Shown in pieces: positions 23,526 to 32,099 of a DNA stretch of 46,525 nucleotides. The DNA comes from Actinomycetes bacterium (GTDB lineage: Bacteria > Actinomycetota > CADDZG01 > JAHWKV01): NCBI GenBank assembly GCA_029263075.1, contig JAJCYE010000046.1, positions 1 through 46,525 on the forward strand. Reading direction: 5' to 3'. Below the pieces are notes generated by a model. It was not told where the DNA came from and searched no databases. It worked only from the letters and a program-made list of their open reading frames with translations. Made by a program: the position numbers and the translations under genes. Each line of letters starts with the position of its first letter. Position 1 is the first letter of the stretch.

Positions 23526-24179
23526 TTGAGACGTGTTTTAACTGCTTGTTTTGTTGGAATTGTCGGACCCGTCGGATTGGTGTCAGCAGTACATGCGGCC
23601 GCGCCGGTAAACCCCAGTGATGAGGTAGACCGGATCTTCGCGGAGAGCCTTCCCGGCAACCGAACCCCGGCAATCTCCGAGACGGTACAAGTGCCGGCGC
23701 CGCCCGCACAGGCACCGCCGACGGTACCTGAGGCCAAGTCCCCGCCTCTCCCCGCCCTACAAAGGCAGGTAACCCAGGGCTCTATTTCTTCGCCGCAGGT
23801 GGAGAGGATCAAGGCGGCTATGGTTGCGCCCGAAGCTAAGGCTCCGGCGCCGGCACCGGCCCCCGTTAAAGCTGAGACCCCTCCGCCCGCCCCCGCCCCG
23901 CAGCCCGCAGCAACGGGGCCCGTGCGCCGGGTGAACAGCACTGCGTACTGCCTGACCGGCCGGATGGCCTCGGGCAGGAACACCTACTGGGGTGCCGCAG
24001 CCATGAACGGGGTCCCCCTCGGTTCTCGCTATCGCGTGCTCGACGGCCCCCGTGCCGGACAGACCATGGTGATTGAGGATCGGATCGGCCACAGCAGTGG
24101 GTTCGACATCGCCTACCCCGGAAACTGTGGGGCGGCCAGGAATTACGGTCGCCGCACCATCTCCATCCAGAAGGTCTAG
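23526..24179 (+). CDS. Secreted 3D-domain (double-psi beta-barrel) cell-wall protein
   Basis: A 217-residue protein starting at TTG 23526, with GGAGG 6 bases upstream. A signal peptide (MRRVLTACFVGIVGPVGLVS, cleaved near VHAAA) is followed by a long Ala/Pro-rich linker (about 50-135, including APAPAPAPVKAETPPPAPAP). The C-terminal domain has RVNSTAYCLTGRMASG, TYWGAAAMNGVPLGSRYRV, TMVIEDRIGHSSGFDIAYPG and NYGRRTISI. This is the 3D domain with its three conserved Asp region, related to RlpA/MltA barrels and found in resuscitation-type wall hydrolases. It probably binds or cleaves glycan outside the cell. A strong terminator follows. Confidence 0.85.
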   Translation: MRRVLTACFVGIVGPVGLVSAVHAAAPVNPSDEVDRIFAESLPGNRTPAISETVQVPAPPAQAPPTVPEAKSPPLPALQRQVTQGSISSPQVERIKAAMVAPEAKAPAPAPAPVKAETPPPAPAPQPAATGPVRRVNSTAYCLTGRMASGRNTYWGAAAMNGVPLGSRYRVLDGPRAGQTMVIEDRIGHSSGFDIAYPGNCGAARNYGRRTISIQKV

Positions 24180-24200
24180 CGCCCGAACCACTCGGACGAG

Positions 24201-24238
24201 CGCCCCGGATGCCTTGCAAGGCATCCGGGGCGTTTTTC
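24201..24238 (+). terminator. Strong intrinsic terminator
   Basis: A perfect 32-base palindrome (24201-24232) is followed by TTTTTCGTTTT. It ends the 3D-domain gene transcript, 22 bases after its stop. Confidence 0.92.
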
Positions 24239-24261
24239 GTTTTGCGGTCGGATAGAGGAAG

Positions 24262-25707
24262 ATGGCGACTGTGAAAGCCGTAAAGCTTCGGGCTGGCTCG
24301 GACCCGACACTGACGCAGGGCTTCGAGCGGATCCGGAGCGGACTCGGCGTCCCGAGCGGCTTCCCCGTGGCGGTTGAGCGCGAGGCTGAGGAGGTCGCCG
24401 GCAAAACACCGGTCGCCGGACCCGAAAGGTCGGACCGGCGTGATCTTGAGTTCGTCTCCATTGACCCGCCGGACAGCATGGACCTCGACCAAGCCTTCGC
24501 CGGATCGAAGCAAGGCAGTGGTTACCGCGTCTATTACGCCATTGCGGACGTGGGGTTTTTTGTTGAGCCGGGCGGAGCGCTTGAAGCGGAGTCGTTCGAG
24601 CGAGGGTCCACTCTTTATAGTCCGGATGGCCGTGCGCCCCTGTACCCGACGATCCTGAGCGAAGGGGCTGCGAGTCTTCTGCCCGGCTGCGACCGCCCGG
24701 CCGTCGTATGGACCTTCGACATCGATGGAGAGGGCCGGGTAACTGCAGCGAAGGTGGAGCGCAGCATCATCCGCAACCGCCGCCGGCTCAGCTACGCCGA
24801 AGCCCAGGCGCAGATCGACGCCCCCGAGGTTCCCGAGGTTCTCCAAGTACTCAGGGGGGTCGGCAGCACCCGCCAGGTGGTTGAGCGGGAGCGGGGTGGA
24901 GTGGACCTTCGGATCCCGGATCAACAGATCGAGAGCACCGGTCGGCAGGGTGGGTATCAGCTTGCGTACCGCACCGAACAGCCGGTGGAGAGGTGGAACG
25001 CCCAGATCTCGTTGATGACCGGAATTGCTGCCGGATCCCTGATGCTCGATCGCGGTTCCGGCCTGCTGAGAACCCTGCCCGAACCCTCGGAGGAGACGGT
25101 GCGGGGACTCCGGTCGAGCGCGGCGGCTCTGGGCCTGTCGTGGCCCGAGGAGGTGCCTTATCAAGATTTTGTGCGGGGCCTCGACCCGTCGCAGCCGAAG
25201 GAGGCTGCAATGGCCTCGGCGGCACGGGTGCTGTTCCGGGGGGCCGGCTACACCTTCTTTGAGGGTGAGCGACCGGAACAGCCTTCGCACTACGCGGTGG
25301 CGGCCCCCTACGCCCATGTGACGGCTCCTCTGAGGCGGATGGCCGACCGCTTGTGCAACGAACTGCTCCTTCTCGGCGGTACGGGGGCCCCGGCCTGGCT
25401 TCGGGGGGCATTGTCGTCGGCTCCGGAGATTATGAAGGCGGCAGACAGGCGGTCCCGGGAGTTGGGGAGCCGGATGGTGGACTTCGTCGAAGCAAAGGTG
25501 CTCGTCGGCCGGGTCGGCGAGCTCTTCGAGGGGGTAGTTGTTCAAACCGGCTCCAAAGGGGCACTTATTCAGGTCGGCTCCCCGGCGGTAATGGCGAAGG
25601 CCGGTGGGAACGGGATGAAGCTGGGGGACCAGGTTTCGGTTCGGCTGACTATTGCCGATCCGGCCGGCGGCGAAGTGGGTTTCGAACTGGTCCGAGACGG
25701 GCACTGA
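24262..25707 (+). CDS. RNB-domain ribonuclease (RNase II/R family)
   Basis: A 481-residue exoribonuclease starting at ATG 24262 after AGAGGAAG. The catalytic RNB domain spans about residues 60-390, with the Asp-rich metal site SIDPPDSMDLDQA (67-79), the VYYAIADVGFFV block, RRRLSYAEAQ, and the late AAPYAHVTAPLRRMADRL that shapes the RNA channel. The C-terminal part (from about 410) looks like a short S1/OB-type domain. It lacks the N-terminal cold-shock domains of E. coli RNase R and is shorter, as in the actinobacterial form. It degrades RNA 3' to 5'. Confidence 0.93.
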   Translation: MATVKAVKLRAGSDPTLTQGFERIRSGLGVPSGFPVAVEREAEEVAGKTPVAGPERSDRRDLEFVSIDPPDSMDLDQAFAGSKQGSGYRVYYAIADVGFFVEPGGALEAESFERGSTLYSPDGRAPLYPTILSEGAASLLPGCDRPAVVWTFDIDGEGRVTAAKVERSIIRNRRRLSYAEAQAQIDAPEVPEVLQVLRGVGSTRQVVERERGGVDLRIPDQQIESTGRQGGYQLAYRTEQPVERWNAQISLMTGIAAGSLMLDRGSGLLRTLPEPSEETVRGLRSSAAALGLSWPEEVPYQDFVRGLDPSQPKEAAMASAARVLFRGAGYTFFEGERPEQPSHYAVAAPYAHVTAPLRRMADRLCNELLLLGGTGAPAWLRGALSSAPEIMKAADRRSRELGSRMVDFVEAKVLVGRVGELFEGVVVQTGSKGALIQVGSPAVMAKAGGNGMKLGDQVSVRLTIADPAGGEVGFELVRDGH

Positions 25708-25824
25708 GGGCTCGCCGACCGATCCGCCGGAACTCCGCCCGAGTAGGGGCACGGCGGTCGCCGGCTCCTCGCCGGGGACCGGATAGGGCCTGGATGTTAT
25801 TGCCCTGGGGGTAAGCTCGAAAGG

Positions 25825-26403
25825 ATGAGGATCCTTTTGAAGTTGGTGGTTGTTCTGATTTTGGCGCCCGTCATTTACCTGGCGTGGACCGCGGCCGGAA
25901 TATGGCAAACGGCTCAACAGGATCAGCGCCCCGCTTCCGATGCAATTGTGGTCCTGGGGGCAGCCCAGTATGACGGTGAGCCCTCGCCGGTATTCAAGGC
26001 CCGCCTCGACCACGCCCGGCAGCTCTATGACGCCAAGGTGGCGCCGTTGATCGTGGTGTTGGGTGGCAAACAGGAAGGCGACCGGTTTACGGAGGGGCAG
26101 GCCGGTACTGCCTATCTGGAGCGTGAACTGCCCGCCAACCGCGTAACCGGGGTCAAGGCGGGTAAGGACACTCTCGACAGCCTCCAGCAGTTCACCGGGC
26201 TGGCGCACGAACGCCAGATCCACAAGATCGTCATCGTCAGCGATCCGCTGCATCTGAATCGAGCCCGGGTAATGGCGGAGGACCTCGGTTTTGAAACCGC
26301 GGTATCGGCATCAAAGATCCCCGAGAGTGATCGCACAAAACGGGACGGACTGATCCGGGAAACCCTGAACCTCACCTTCTATCGGATCTTCTCCGTCTCC
26401 TAG
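25825..26403 (+). CDS. DUF218 (YdcF/SanA-like) membrane protein
   Basis: A 192-residue protein from ATG 25825. It has an N-terminal membrane anchor (LLKLVVVLILAPVIYLAWTA) and then the DUF218 Rossmann-like domain with DAIVVLGAAQYDGEPS, ARQLYDAKVAPLIVVLGG, GQAGTAYLERELP, KDTLDSLQQF and the late KIVIVSDPLHLNRARVMAEDLGF. The SD-x-x-H-x-x-R motif is the family hallmark. Family members affect envelope barrier function (SanA, ElyC), but the chemistry is not settled. Its stop overlaps that of the convergent hypothetical gene by 4 bases. Confidence 0.88.
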   Translation: MRILLKLVVVLILAPVIYLAWTAAGIWQTAQQDQRPASDAIVVLGAAQYDGEPSPVFKARLDHARQLYDAKVAPLIVVLGGKQEGDRFTEGQAGTAYLERELPANRVTGVKAGKDTLDSLQQFTGLAHERQIHKIVIVSDPLHLNRARVMAEDLGFETAVSASKIPESDRTKRDGLIRETLNLTFYRIFSVS

Positions 26404-27236
26404 CCCTCGGACCCCAAGAAGGACAGCACCTTGACCAGGGTCGGCTCCCGATCGGGCGCCGATCCCGGCGTCGCCGACCACATCGCAAAGCCGTGCCAGT
26501 CGCCGTTGTCCAGCAGGATCAACGCCCGGCTGTGTTCCAGTTGGTCGCCCGAGGCCCACATCTGCACCTTTACGCCGGCCTGAAGCGCCCCGTACATGAA
26601 TTCCAGCGCCTGGCTGGTCCAGTCGTCGCCGGCGGCAGCGTTGAAGTGGACGTGTCCGAACTCATAGTCAATCGTTATCTCCTCATCCTGGCGGACGAGG
26701 ATGGTGACGTCGAGTTCGGAAGGATCCCGGTGGGGTAGGTGGATTTCCAGGACATCCGAGCCCTGCCCGGTCAGGCCGATCCCCTCATCGAGCTGGGGCA
26801 GCGACAGTTGATTCAACATCCTCGCCAAATTGTTCAACACCGTGCTCTGGGTTAGCGTCAGTCGGCGGTCTTCCGCCTCCTGGGCCAGCCACCGGGGGGA
26901 GGAGACATCCTCCGGCGGATAAAGGTAGAAGCGTCCGAACTGCATCTCGCCGGTCCTGAGAAGCGTTTTTTCCATCTCCTCGAAGGCGTCGCTCAAGGGT
27001 TCTTTCGCCTTCAGGTCGGAGAGCAGCTCCAAGTCGTCGAATTTGGCCGCCTTCCAGCGGCTGTTGGCGAACTCGCGCCGTATGTCCCGCTGGAATGCCT
27101 CGGGGTTGGGCGCCATCCCCATGACGTGGACGAAGCCGCCGCCGGCGCTGTCACCGAACATCTCCAGCCAGTCGCGGTTGGTGGGCGTGTCGGGATGAAC
27201 GTCTACCAGAACAATCCAGAACCGGTCGGGGCTCAC
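26400..27236 (-). CDS. Hypothetical protein
   Basis: A 278-residue protein starting at GTG 27236, with a GAGGTG about 9 bases upstream. I do not recognise a family. The sequence reads as a soluble acidic protein without a signal peptide. An N-terminal strand FWIVLVDVHPDTP is followed by helices (RDIRREFANSRWKAAKFDD), and a C-terminal beta-rich part contains ELDVTILVRQDEEITIDY and GHVHFNAAAGDDWTSQALEF. The His-containing GHVHFN and the W-rich end are notable. It has good actinobacterial codon use. It is single, convergent with the DUF218 gene and divergent from the Fpg/Nei gene. Confidence 0.7.
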   Translation of the reverse strand: MSPDRFWIVLVDVHPDTPTNRDWLEMFGDSAGGGFVHVMGMAPNPEAFQRDIRREFANSRWKAAKFDDLELLSDLKAKEPLSDAFEEMEKTLLRTGEMQFGRFYLYPPEDVSSPRWLAQEAEDRRLTLTQSTVLNNLARMLNQLSLPQLDEGIGLTGQGSDVLEIHLPHRDPSELDVTILVRQDEEITIDYEFGHVHFNAAAGDDWTSQALEFMYGALQAGVKVQMWASGDQLEHSRALILLDNGDWHGFAMWSATPGSAPDREPTLVKVLSFLGSEG

Positions 27237-27375
27237 GGCTTAAGGCACCTCACTTCGGTTTGCCATCCTGAACTGACCAGTCCAGGCAGTCCATGCATGA
27301 TCAAAAGATCGCGCTAGTTGGATTCCAACACATTCGGCCGCCTCATCCCGCCGGGATCAGGAATATCGTAGGAGG

Positions 27376-28221
27376 ATGCCGGAATTACCCGAGGTTGAGA
27401 TCACGGCCCGCCTCTTAGCGGCTGCAGTGGCCGGAACCGAGGTTGAGTCGGCCCATGCCCTCGGCATCAGCACGTTAAAGAGCTTCGACCCCGCGCTGTC
27501 TGCTCTGTCCGGTCGGCAAGTGGCCAACGTCCGGCGGCGTGGCAAACACCTCATCGTCGACTTTGAGGGCGAACTCTCGCTTCTTATGCACCTTATGTCC
27601 GCCGGGCGTTTGCAGTTGTTTGGTAAACGTGGATCGATGAGGGATAAGACCTCCCGGCTGCTGATCCGGCTCTCGGACGGACGTGAGATTCGTTTGAGGG
27701 AGTTCGGTACCCGCCAATCGTGTTGGGCGAAGCTGCTCACCGCCGATGGACTGGCGGCCGACCCCGCGCTGGTGAACCTGGGACCCGAAGCGTGGCCCGA
27801 CCCGCCCGATTTCGGCCCGCTGTTGAGGCACCCCCGTCCTCTTAATAACCTGATCCGGGATCAGCGGGTAATCGCAGGGATCGGCCGTTCCTGGGCGGAT
27901 GAGATCCTGCACCGCGCCAAGCTGTCGCCTTTCAAGAGGGGAGACGACCTATCGGAAGAAGAGGCCGCCGGCCTGCGCGACGCCACCGTGAACATCCTTG
28001 GTGACACGATCGACCACTACTCAAGGGTCTTGCAGATCCCCATCCCAGACAAATTTCCTCTACCCCTGACGGTTCACCACCACATAGCCGAGCCGTGTCC
28101 CCGCTGCGGTGCGCCGATTAGGGCGGTCCATTTCGAGGATCACGACATGTGCTACTGCCCGCAGTGTCAGACCGCGGGCAAGCTGCTGAAGGACCGACGC
28201 CTGTCCCGGCTACTCAAATAG
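27376..28221 (+). CDS. mutM: Fpg/Nei-family DNA glycosylase
   Basis: A 281-residue base-excision repair enzyme from ATG 27376. The catalytic N-terminus PELPEVE follows the initiator Met, so Pro2 is the Schiff-base nucleophile and Glu3 its partner. The conserved Lys lies in RRRGKHLIV, and LMHLMSAGRL is the family's LGMSGRL-like loop. The H2TH segment is about IRDQRVIAGIGRSWADEILH. The zinc finger has CPRC and CPQCQ. At the finger tip the usual Arg before the third Cys is replaced by His (EDHDMCYCPQCQ), so lesion recognition may differ. AGGAGG touches the ATG directly. It overlaps the convergent MFS gene by 8 bases. Confidence 0.9.
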   Translation: MPELPEVEITARLLAAAVAGTEVESAHALGISTLKSFDPALSALSGRQVANVRRRGKHLIVDFEGELSLLMHLMSAGRLQLFGKRGSMRDKTSRLLIRLSDGREIRLREFGTRQSCWAKLLTADGLAADPALVNLGPEAWPDPPDFGPLLRHPRPLNNLIRDQRVIAGIGRSWADEILHRAKLSPFKRGDDLSEEEAAGLRDATVNILGDTIDHYSRVLQIPIPDKFPLPLTVHHHIAEPCPRCGAPIRAVHFEDHDMCYCPQCQTAGKLLKDRRLSRLLK

Positions 28222-29392
28222 GTTCCCGGGTGGGGTTTGCGACTTCACGGAACCTGGTGGCAAGCAGCGCCAAGCCCACCACGGCCATCACGGCCGAAAC
28301 CCAAAAAACGCTCCTGAGCCCGGCGAACTCCGCCACCACCCCCAGCGTCAGGGGGCCGGCGCCGAATGCCACGTCGACGAACGCAGTAAAGCTGCCGATA
28401 ACCGAACTGCGCTCGGAGGGTGCGGCTCCGGCAAGGGCCAGAGTCAATAGGGCCGGGAAACAAAGCGACTGACCCAACCCGAAAATAGCGGCGCTCAAAA
28501 ATAGCCCGAGTTGGTTTCCGGTGAAGGCGATGAGCAGCAGACCGATGGCCGACAGGACCGCCGAAACACTTGCAGTTCGCCGGGCTCCGAGCTTGTCCGG
28601 GATGCGGGCTCCCACGCTCCGGACGGCAACGATAACCAGCGCGTAGGTCAAGAAGACGAACCGGGAGCCGGGCATCCCTATGTCCAGAGCCAATAGGGGC
28701 ACAAACGACGAAAACCCGGCGAACCCCCATACGATCAGCGCCAGCACCGAACCCGGCAGCACCGCCTTTCGATGCAGGAAGGTGAAGCCTGTGGCCTGTG
28801 GCGGGTGCTCTGCCCTGGTGTCGGGCATCCCGAAAGCCACGGCTACGGCGACCAGTGCCAGAAGGCCGGCGGCGACCCAAACTGCGGAAAAGCCCGCGGC
28901 CCCCAGCAGGGTCTCCCCGAGCAGTGGCCCGAGCCCGATGCCCAAAAACACCGCCAACGAAAAGAAGCTTACCGCCTCGCCCCGGCGGGCTTCCGGGGCG
29001 ATGTCGGCGATCGTGGTGGCCGCGCCCGTGAAGAAGAATGCCTCGCCGACGCCGTTCAGCAGCCGAAGTAGCCCGATCGCAGGAAGGCTCTCCGCGAGGG
29101 TGTACCCGAAAATCGATATCGCGGCGATGGCTCCACCGCCCACCACAAGTATCTTGCGGCCTCGGGTGTCGCCGAGTCTTCCGGCAACGGGACGCAGGAG
29201 GATCGCCGAAACACTGAAGGCGCCTGCTACCAGGCCAACCTCCAGCTCGCTGCCGCCCATGGGTCCGGTCACGAACAGCGGCAGGACCGGGATGATCATG
29301 CCGATCGAGATGAAGTAGGCGAGGCACGCGAAGCTGACGATCAGGAACTGCGGTGTGACGAGCCTGTCCCTAGCCGGGCTGGTGCCCCTCAA
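28214..29392 (-). CDS. MFS transporter
   Basis: A 392-residue, 12-helix major facilitator. The start is TTG 29392, overlapping the thiI stop (TTGA), so translation is probably coupled. The first half has FLIVSFACLAYFISIGMIIPVLPLFV and the motif-A-like GRLGDTRGRKILVVGG between helices 2 and 3. A TTIADIAPEARRGEAVSFFSLAVFLGIGLGP segment follows, resembling drug:H+ antiporters (DHA1). It probably exports a small molecule; the substrate is unknown. The end overlaps the mutM end on the other strand by 8 bases. Confidence 0.9.
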   Translation of the reverse strand: MRGTSPARDRLVTPQFLIVSFACLAYFISIGMIIPVLPLFVTGPMGGSELEVGLVAGAFSVSAILLRPVAGRLGDTRGRKILVVGGGAIAAISIFGYTLAESLPAIGLLRLLNGVGEAFFFTGAATTIADIAPEARRGEAVSFFSLAVFLGIGLGPLLGETLLGAAGFSAVWVAAGLLALVAVAVAFGMPDTRAEHPPQATGFTFLHRKAVLPGSVLALIVWGFAGFSSFVPLLALDIGMPGSRFVFLTYALVIVAVRSVGARIPDKLGARRTASVSAVLSAIGLLLIAFTGNQLGLFLSAAIFGLGQSLCFPALLTLALAGAAPSERSSVIGSFTAFVDVAFGAGPLTLGVVAEFAGLRSVFWVSAVMAVVGLALLATRFREVANPTREPI

Positions 29393-30609
29393 TCGATGAT
29401 GGATCTCAGACCTACGTCGACCCGCTCGGCGTTGGCCAGCGCCTTGTCAACCAGCGCCGGGATATCCAGGGCCGTCTCAGCCTGGGCTATGTCCACCGCC
29501 CGCACCGCTGTGCTCACCTGCCGGGGGATGAACAACACGCAGCAGTCCTGGTGGGGCTGGATCGAAATCTCGTAGGTGCCGATCGACTTCCCGGTGGCTT
29601 CGATTTCCAGTTTGTCGAACCCGATCAGGGGTCGGAGCACGGGAAGGGTTTCGACAACCTCTCCGATCGAAGTCAGGTTGGGTAGCGTCTGTGAAGCCAC
29701 CTGCCCCAAACACTCGCCGGTCACCAGGGCCTGGGCACCCTCCCGGAGCGCAAGGGCTTCGGAGATCCGCATCATCATTCGCCGGTAAAGGACTATCCGC
29801 AGTTCCTGCGGGGCGGAGGTGACGATTTCGGACTGGATATCGCCGAACTGAATCATCCACAGTCGCGACCTCAGTGTCCAAGGTGCGAGGTGCTTGGCCA
29901 ACTGGGTTGCTTGACGAGCGCTTGAGGGGTCGGCGAACGGCTGGCCGTGGAAGTGTACGAAGTCCACGCTGGATCCCCGCCGCGCCATCCGCCAGGCAGC
30001 CACAGGGGAGTCGATGCCGCCAGAAAGTAGTGTCAGAACCCTGCCCGATGTCCCTACCGGCAATCCGCCCGGCCCGGGAATCTTCCGGGTATAGAAGTAG
30101 GCGCGGTTCCCGGTTAGCTCGATGTAGCAGGTCCAGTCGGGGCTCCCGAGGTCGACTCGGGCCCCAGTGTGTTCCTGGATCGCGGAGCCGACGGCGATGT
30201 TGATGTCGATGGACTTTGTTTCGAAAGAGGAGTTACCGCGCCGGGCCCGGACCTTAAAACTGTCGAAGGCGGTCTTGTCGGCCAGGGTAAGAGCCGTCCG
30301 GATGATCGATTCCATCGTGGGACTGTGCAACTCGATTGCCGGCGAAAAGCTGGAGAGCCCGAAGGCGGTCGACATATGGCGGATGACCTCGTCGGTGTGC
30401 GAGTCATCGGGCAGGCGGACAAGGAGCCGGCCGGGAATAGGTTTGGCCGTGGCGCCCGGGAGAGCTTCGAGTTGAAGCGCGATGTTGGAGGCCAGGGTGC
30501 GCTCGAAGAAGGAGCGGTTGCGCCCTTTGAGGCCGATCTCCTGATAGTGGGCAAGAACAAGGCCGGGGGATCCATCCCCCGGCCTTGTTGAGGATTGTTC
30601 TGGGGTCAT
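29389..30609 (-). CDS. thiI: ThiI-like tRNA 4-thiouridine / thiazole sulfurtransferase
   Basis: A 406-residue protein from ATG 30609. It has an N-terminal ferredoxin-like part (YQEIGLKGRNRSFF), a THUMP domain (about 70-175) and a PP-loop ATP-pyrophosphatase with LLSGGIDSPVAAWRMARRG (195-213) and LVTGECLGQVASQTL (296-310). ThiI adenylates and thiolates U8 of tRNA and can supply sulfur for thiamine thiazole. The rhodanese domain of the E. coli protein is absent, as in Bacillus and archaea. It begins 13 bases after the sigma factor gene, and its first codons contain a strong hairpin. The MFS gene follows with a 4-base overlap. Confidence 0.9.
   Translation of the reverse strand: MTPEQSSTRPGDGSPGLVLAHYQEIGLKGRNRSFFERTLASNIALQLEALPGATAKPIPGRLLVRLPDDSHTDEVIRHMSTAFGLSSFSPAIELHSPTMESIIRTALTLADKTAFDSFKVRARRGNSSFETKSIDINIAVGSAIQEHTGARVDLGSPDWTCYIELTGNRAYFYTRKIPGPGGLPVGTSGRVLTLLSGGIDSPVAAWRMARRGSSVDFVHFHGQPFADPSSARQATQLAKHLAPWTLRSRLWMIQFGDIQSEIVTSAPQELRIVLYRRMMMRISEALALREGAQALVTGECLGQVASQTLPNLTSIGEVVETLPVLRPLIGFDKLEIEATGKSIGTYEISIQPHQDCCVLFIPRQVSTAVRAVDIAQAETALDIPALVDKALANAERVDVGLRSIID
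30553..30589 (-). terminator. Intrinsic terminator-like hairpin inside the thiI start region
   Basis: Two 16-base arms (30574-30589 and 30556-30571) are perfectly complementary around a 2-base loop. The tail TTGTTCTT is on the minus strand. It lies 34 bases after the sigma factor stop but covers thiI codons 8-18. It probably ends or attenuates the sigma transcript, and ribosomes starting thiI would melt it. Confidence 0.7.
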
Positions 30610-30622
30610 CACCCCATCTACA

Positions 30623-31615
30623 TTACAGAGTGACCATGTCTCGCAGTTTGCCCGGGCTCGACGGGTGCCGGAGTTTGGACAGAGCTTTGGCCTCGATCTG
30701 GCGAATCCGCTCCCTGGTAAGGGTGAATTCTCTGCCAACCTCCTCCAGGGTTCTCGGTTCGCCGGTCACCAGACCGAAGCGGAGGGCGAGAACCTTCTTC
30801 TCACGGTCCGACAGCGTGCCCAACATCGACCACAGGTCCTCCTGGCGCAGTGCCAGCGCGGCAGCTTCGAACGGGCCCTCGGCGTCCTCATCCTGAATGA
30901 AGTCGCCCAGCTCAGCGTCTTCGTCACCTACCGGTTCGTGGATCGAAACCGGCTCGGGAAGAACCCGGAAGGCCTCGCGGACTTTTTCCGGCGTCATCTC
31001 GGCCGAGGCTGCGATCTCATCGATCGTCGCTTCGCGGCCCATCTGCTCCAGAAGTTCGGATTGCACCTTTCGGACCCGGTAAAGGGTCTCAACCATGTGA
31101 ACGGGGATCCGGATGGTCCGGGCTTTGTCGGCGATTGCTCGCGTGATTGCCTGACGGATCCACCAGGTTGCGTAAGTTGAGAATTTGAAGCCTCTGCGGT
31201 AGTCGAATTTTTCTACGGCACGCATCAGTCCGAGGTTGCCCTCTTGAATAAGGTCCAGGAGCGGGAGTCCCGCGGCTGAGTAGCGCTTCGCGATTGAGAC
31301 GACAAGCCTGAGGTTGGACTGGATGAATCGCCTCTTGGCGGCCAACCCGGCCTGCACTACCTTGCCGAGTTCATCCTTGCGCTTGGGGCCCAAACGGGGC
31401 TTGGCCTCGAGTGTCGCTGCGGCTTCTTGCCCGGCCTCGTAGGCCTTGGCGAGCTCTACCTCGTTCACGTCGGTAAGTAGCGGGTACTGTCCGATCTCAC
31501 GCAGGTACTGACGTACCAGATCCTCGTGGGGGGCTTCCTCCCGGACTTCGACGCGGGTGGGTTCATAATCCCTGTACTGCTCTCGTCTCACAGCGTTCCT
31601 TCCCTCTGCCCTCAT
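30623..31615 (-). CDS. RNA polymerase sigma factor, SigA/HrdB-like
   Basis: A 330-residue group 1/2 sigma-70. Region 1.2 is [17 protein letters not shown]. Region 2 is [57 protein letters not shown], with the -10 recognition segment. Region 3 is [18 protein letters not shown]. Region 4 is [50 protein letters not shown] for -35 recognition. The long region 1.1 of E. coli RpoD is missing, as in several actinobacterial principal or principal-like sigmas. It could be the main housekeeping sigma or a group 2 paralogue. It is transcribed from a good promoter at 31693-31721. Confidence 0.92.
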   Translation of the reverse strand: MRAEGRNAVRREQYRDYEPTRVEVREEAPHEDLVRQYLREIGQYPLLTDVNEVELAKAYEAGQEAAATLEAKPRLGPKRKDELGKVVQAGLAAKRRFIQSNLRLVVSIAKRYSAAGLPLLDLIQEGNLGLMRAVEKFDYRRGFKFSTYATWWIRQAITRAIADKARTIRIPVHMVETLYRVRKVQSELLEQMGREATIDEIAASAEMTPEKVREAFRVLPEPVSIHEPVGDEDAELGDFIQDEDAEGPFEAAALALRQEDLWSMLGTLSDREKKVLALRFGLVTGEPRTLEEVGREFTLTRERIRQIEAKALSKLRHPSSPGKLRDMVTL

Positions 31616-31692
31616 ATTCGGTCCAACTCCTTATTACCCAACGGGGTGATCGGCAACCGAACTTTGTCAACTCCCATTGGATTAGCCTTTAA

Positions 31693-31721
31693 AGAATAGT
31701 TTCCATTTGACAATTTGACAA
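31693..31721 (-). promoter_or_regulatory. Promoter of the SigA-like sigma gene
   Basis: On the minus strand, -35 TTGTCA (31721-31716), a 17-base spacer and -10 TATTCT (31698-31693). The predicted start near 31686 gives a leader of about 70 bases. A second TTGTCA lies within the spacer. Confidence 0.65.
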
Positions 31722-31794
31722 GACCCGAAGGTCTTCTTTACAAATCCTTCACATTGTCAAACGGCGATATGGCCTCCCGCATTCCCAATAAACC

Positions 31795-31806
31795 GTAAAT
31801 ATTTAC
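31795..31806. promoter_or_regulatory. Perfect AT-rich palindrome
   Basis: GTAAATATTTAC is a 12-base perfect palindrome in a GC-rich genome, placed between the divergent sigma and csp genes. It looks like a binding site for a dimeric regulator; which one is unknown. Confidence 0.4.
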
Positions 31807-31934
31807 CGCCCGGATCGTTCCGGGTTTGAGAAGAGACAGGCAGGGAATCATCGAAGCGGGACAGGGAACGCCTGAGTCTGGGGAGAAATATTGAAGCCGG
31901 GCGATGAGAATGCCGGAATCGAGATCATGGCTGC

Positions 31935-32099
31935 TACACTAAGGAACGGTTGTAGGTTTCGGTTTTCGGTACTTTCAAAACGCCGTGGAGCTAGAACAGG
32001 CCGCGGCTAGTTGTTTTTCTGGGCCCGAACTGCAGCACAGTGCCGCAATGTAGTGGCATTTGAAGTAGCCGCAATGTGCGGCTGAAGGGAGGGTTACAG
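31935..32099 (+). promoter_or_regulatory. Putative promoter and long leader of the cold-shock gene
   Basis: A -10-like TACACT at about 31935-31940 lies before a leader of about 150 bases; no convincing -35 is visible. Near the end, AGCCGCA/TGCGGCT (32067-32073 and 32077-32083) makes a tight hairpin just before the ribosome site, and GCCGCAATGT occurs twice. Long structured leaders are typical of cold-shock mRNAs. Confidence 0.4.

Larger units (their letters stand above)
31616..32099. other. 484-base divergent intergenic region, sigma gene and csp gene
   Basis: No protein gene is seen. It is AT-richer than the surroundings. It contains the sigma gene promoter (31693-31721, minus), a small AGACC/GGTCT hairpin (31721-31734), a perfect palindrome GTAAATATTTAC (31795-31806), a CCCGGA/TCCGGG hairpin (31809-31824), and a plus-strand leader for the cold-shock gene of roughly 150 bases. 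Confidence 0.6.

Noticed and set aside
23866-26253. A 795-codon open frame on the minus strand opposite the RNB ribonuclease
   Set aside because: It covers the antisense of the 3D-domain, RNB and DUF218 genes plus two intergenic gaps and a strong terminator, and it has no family match.
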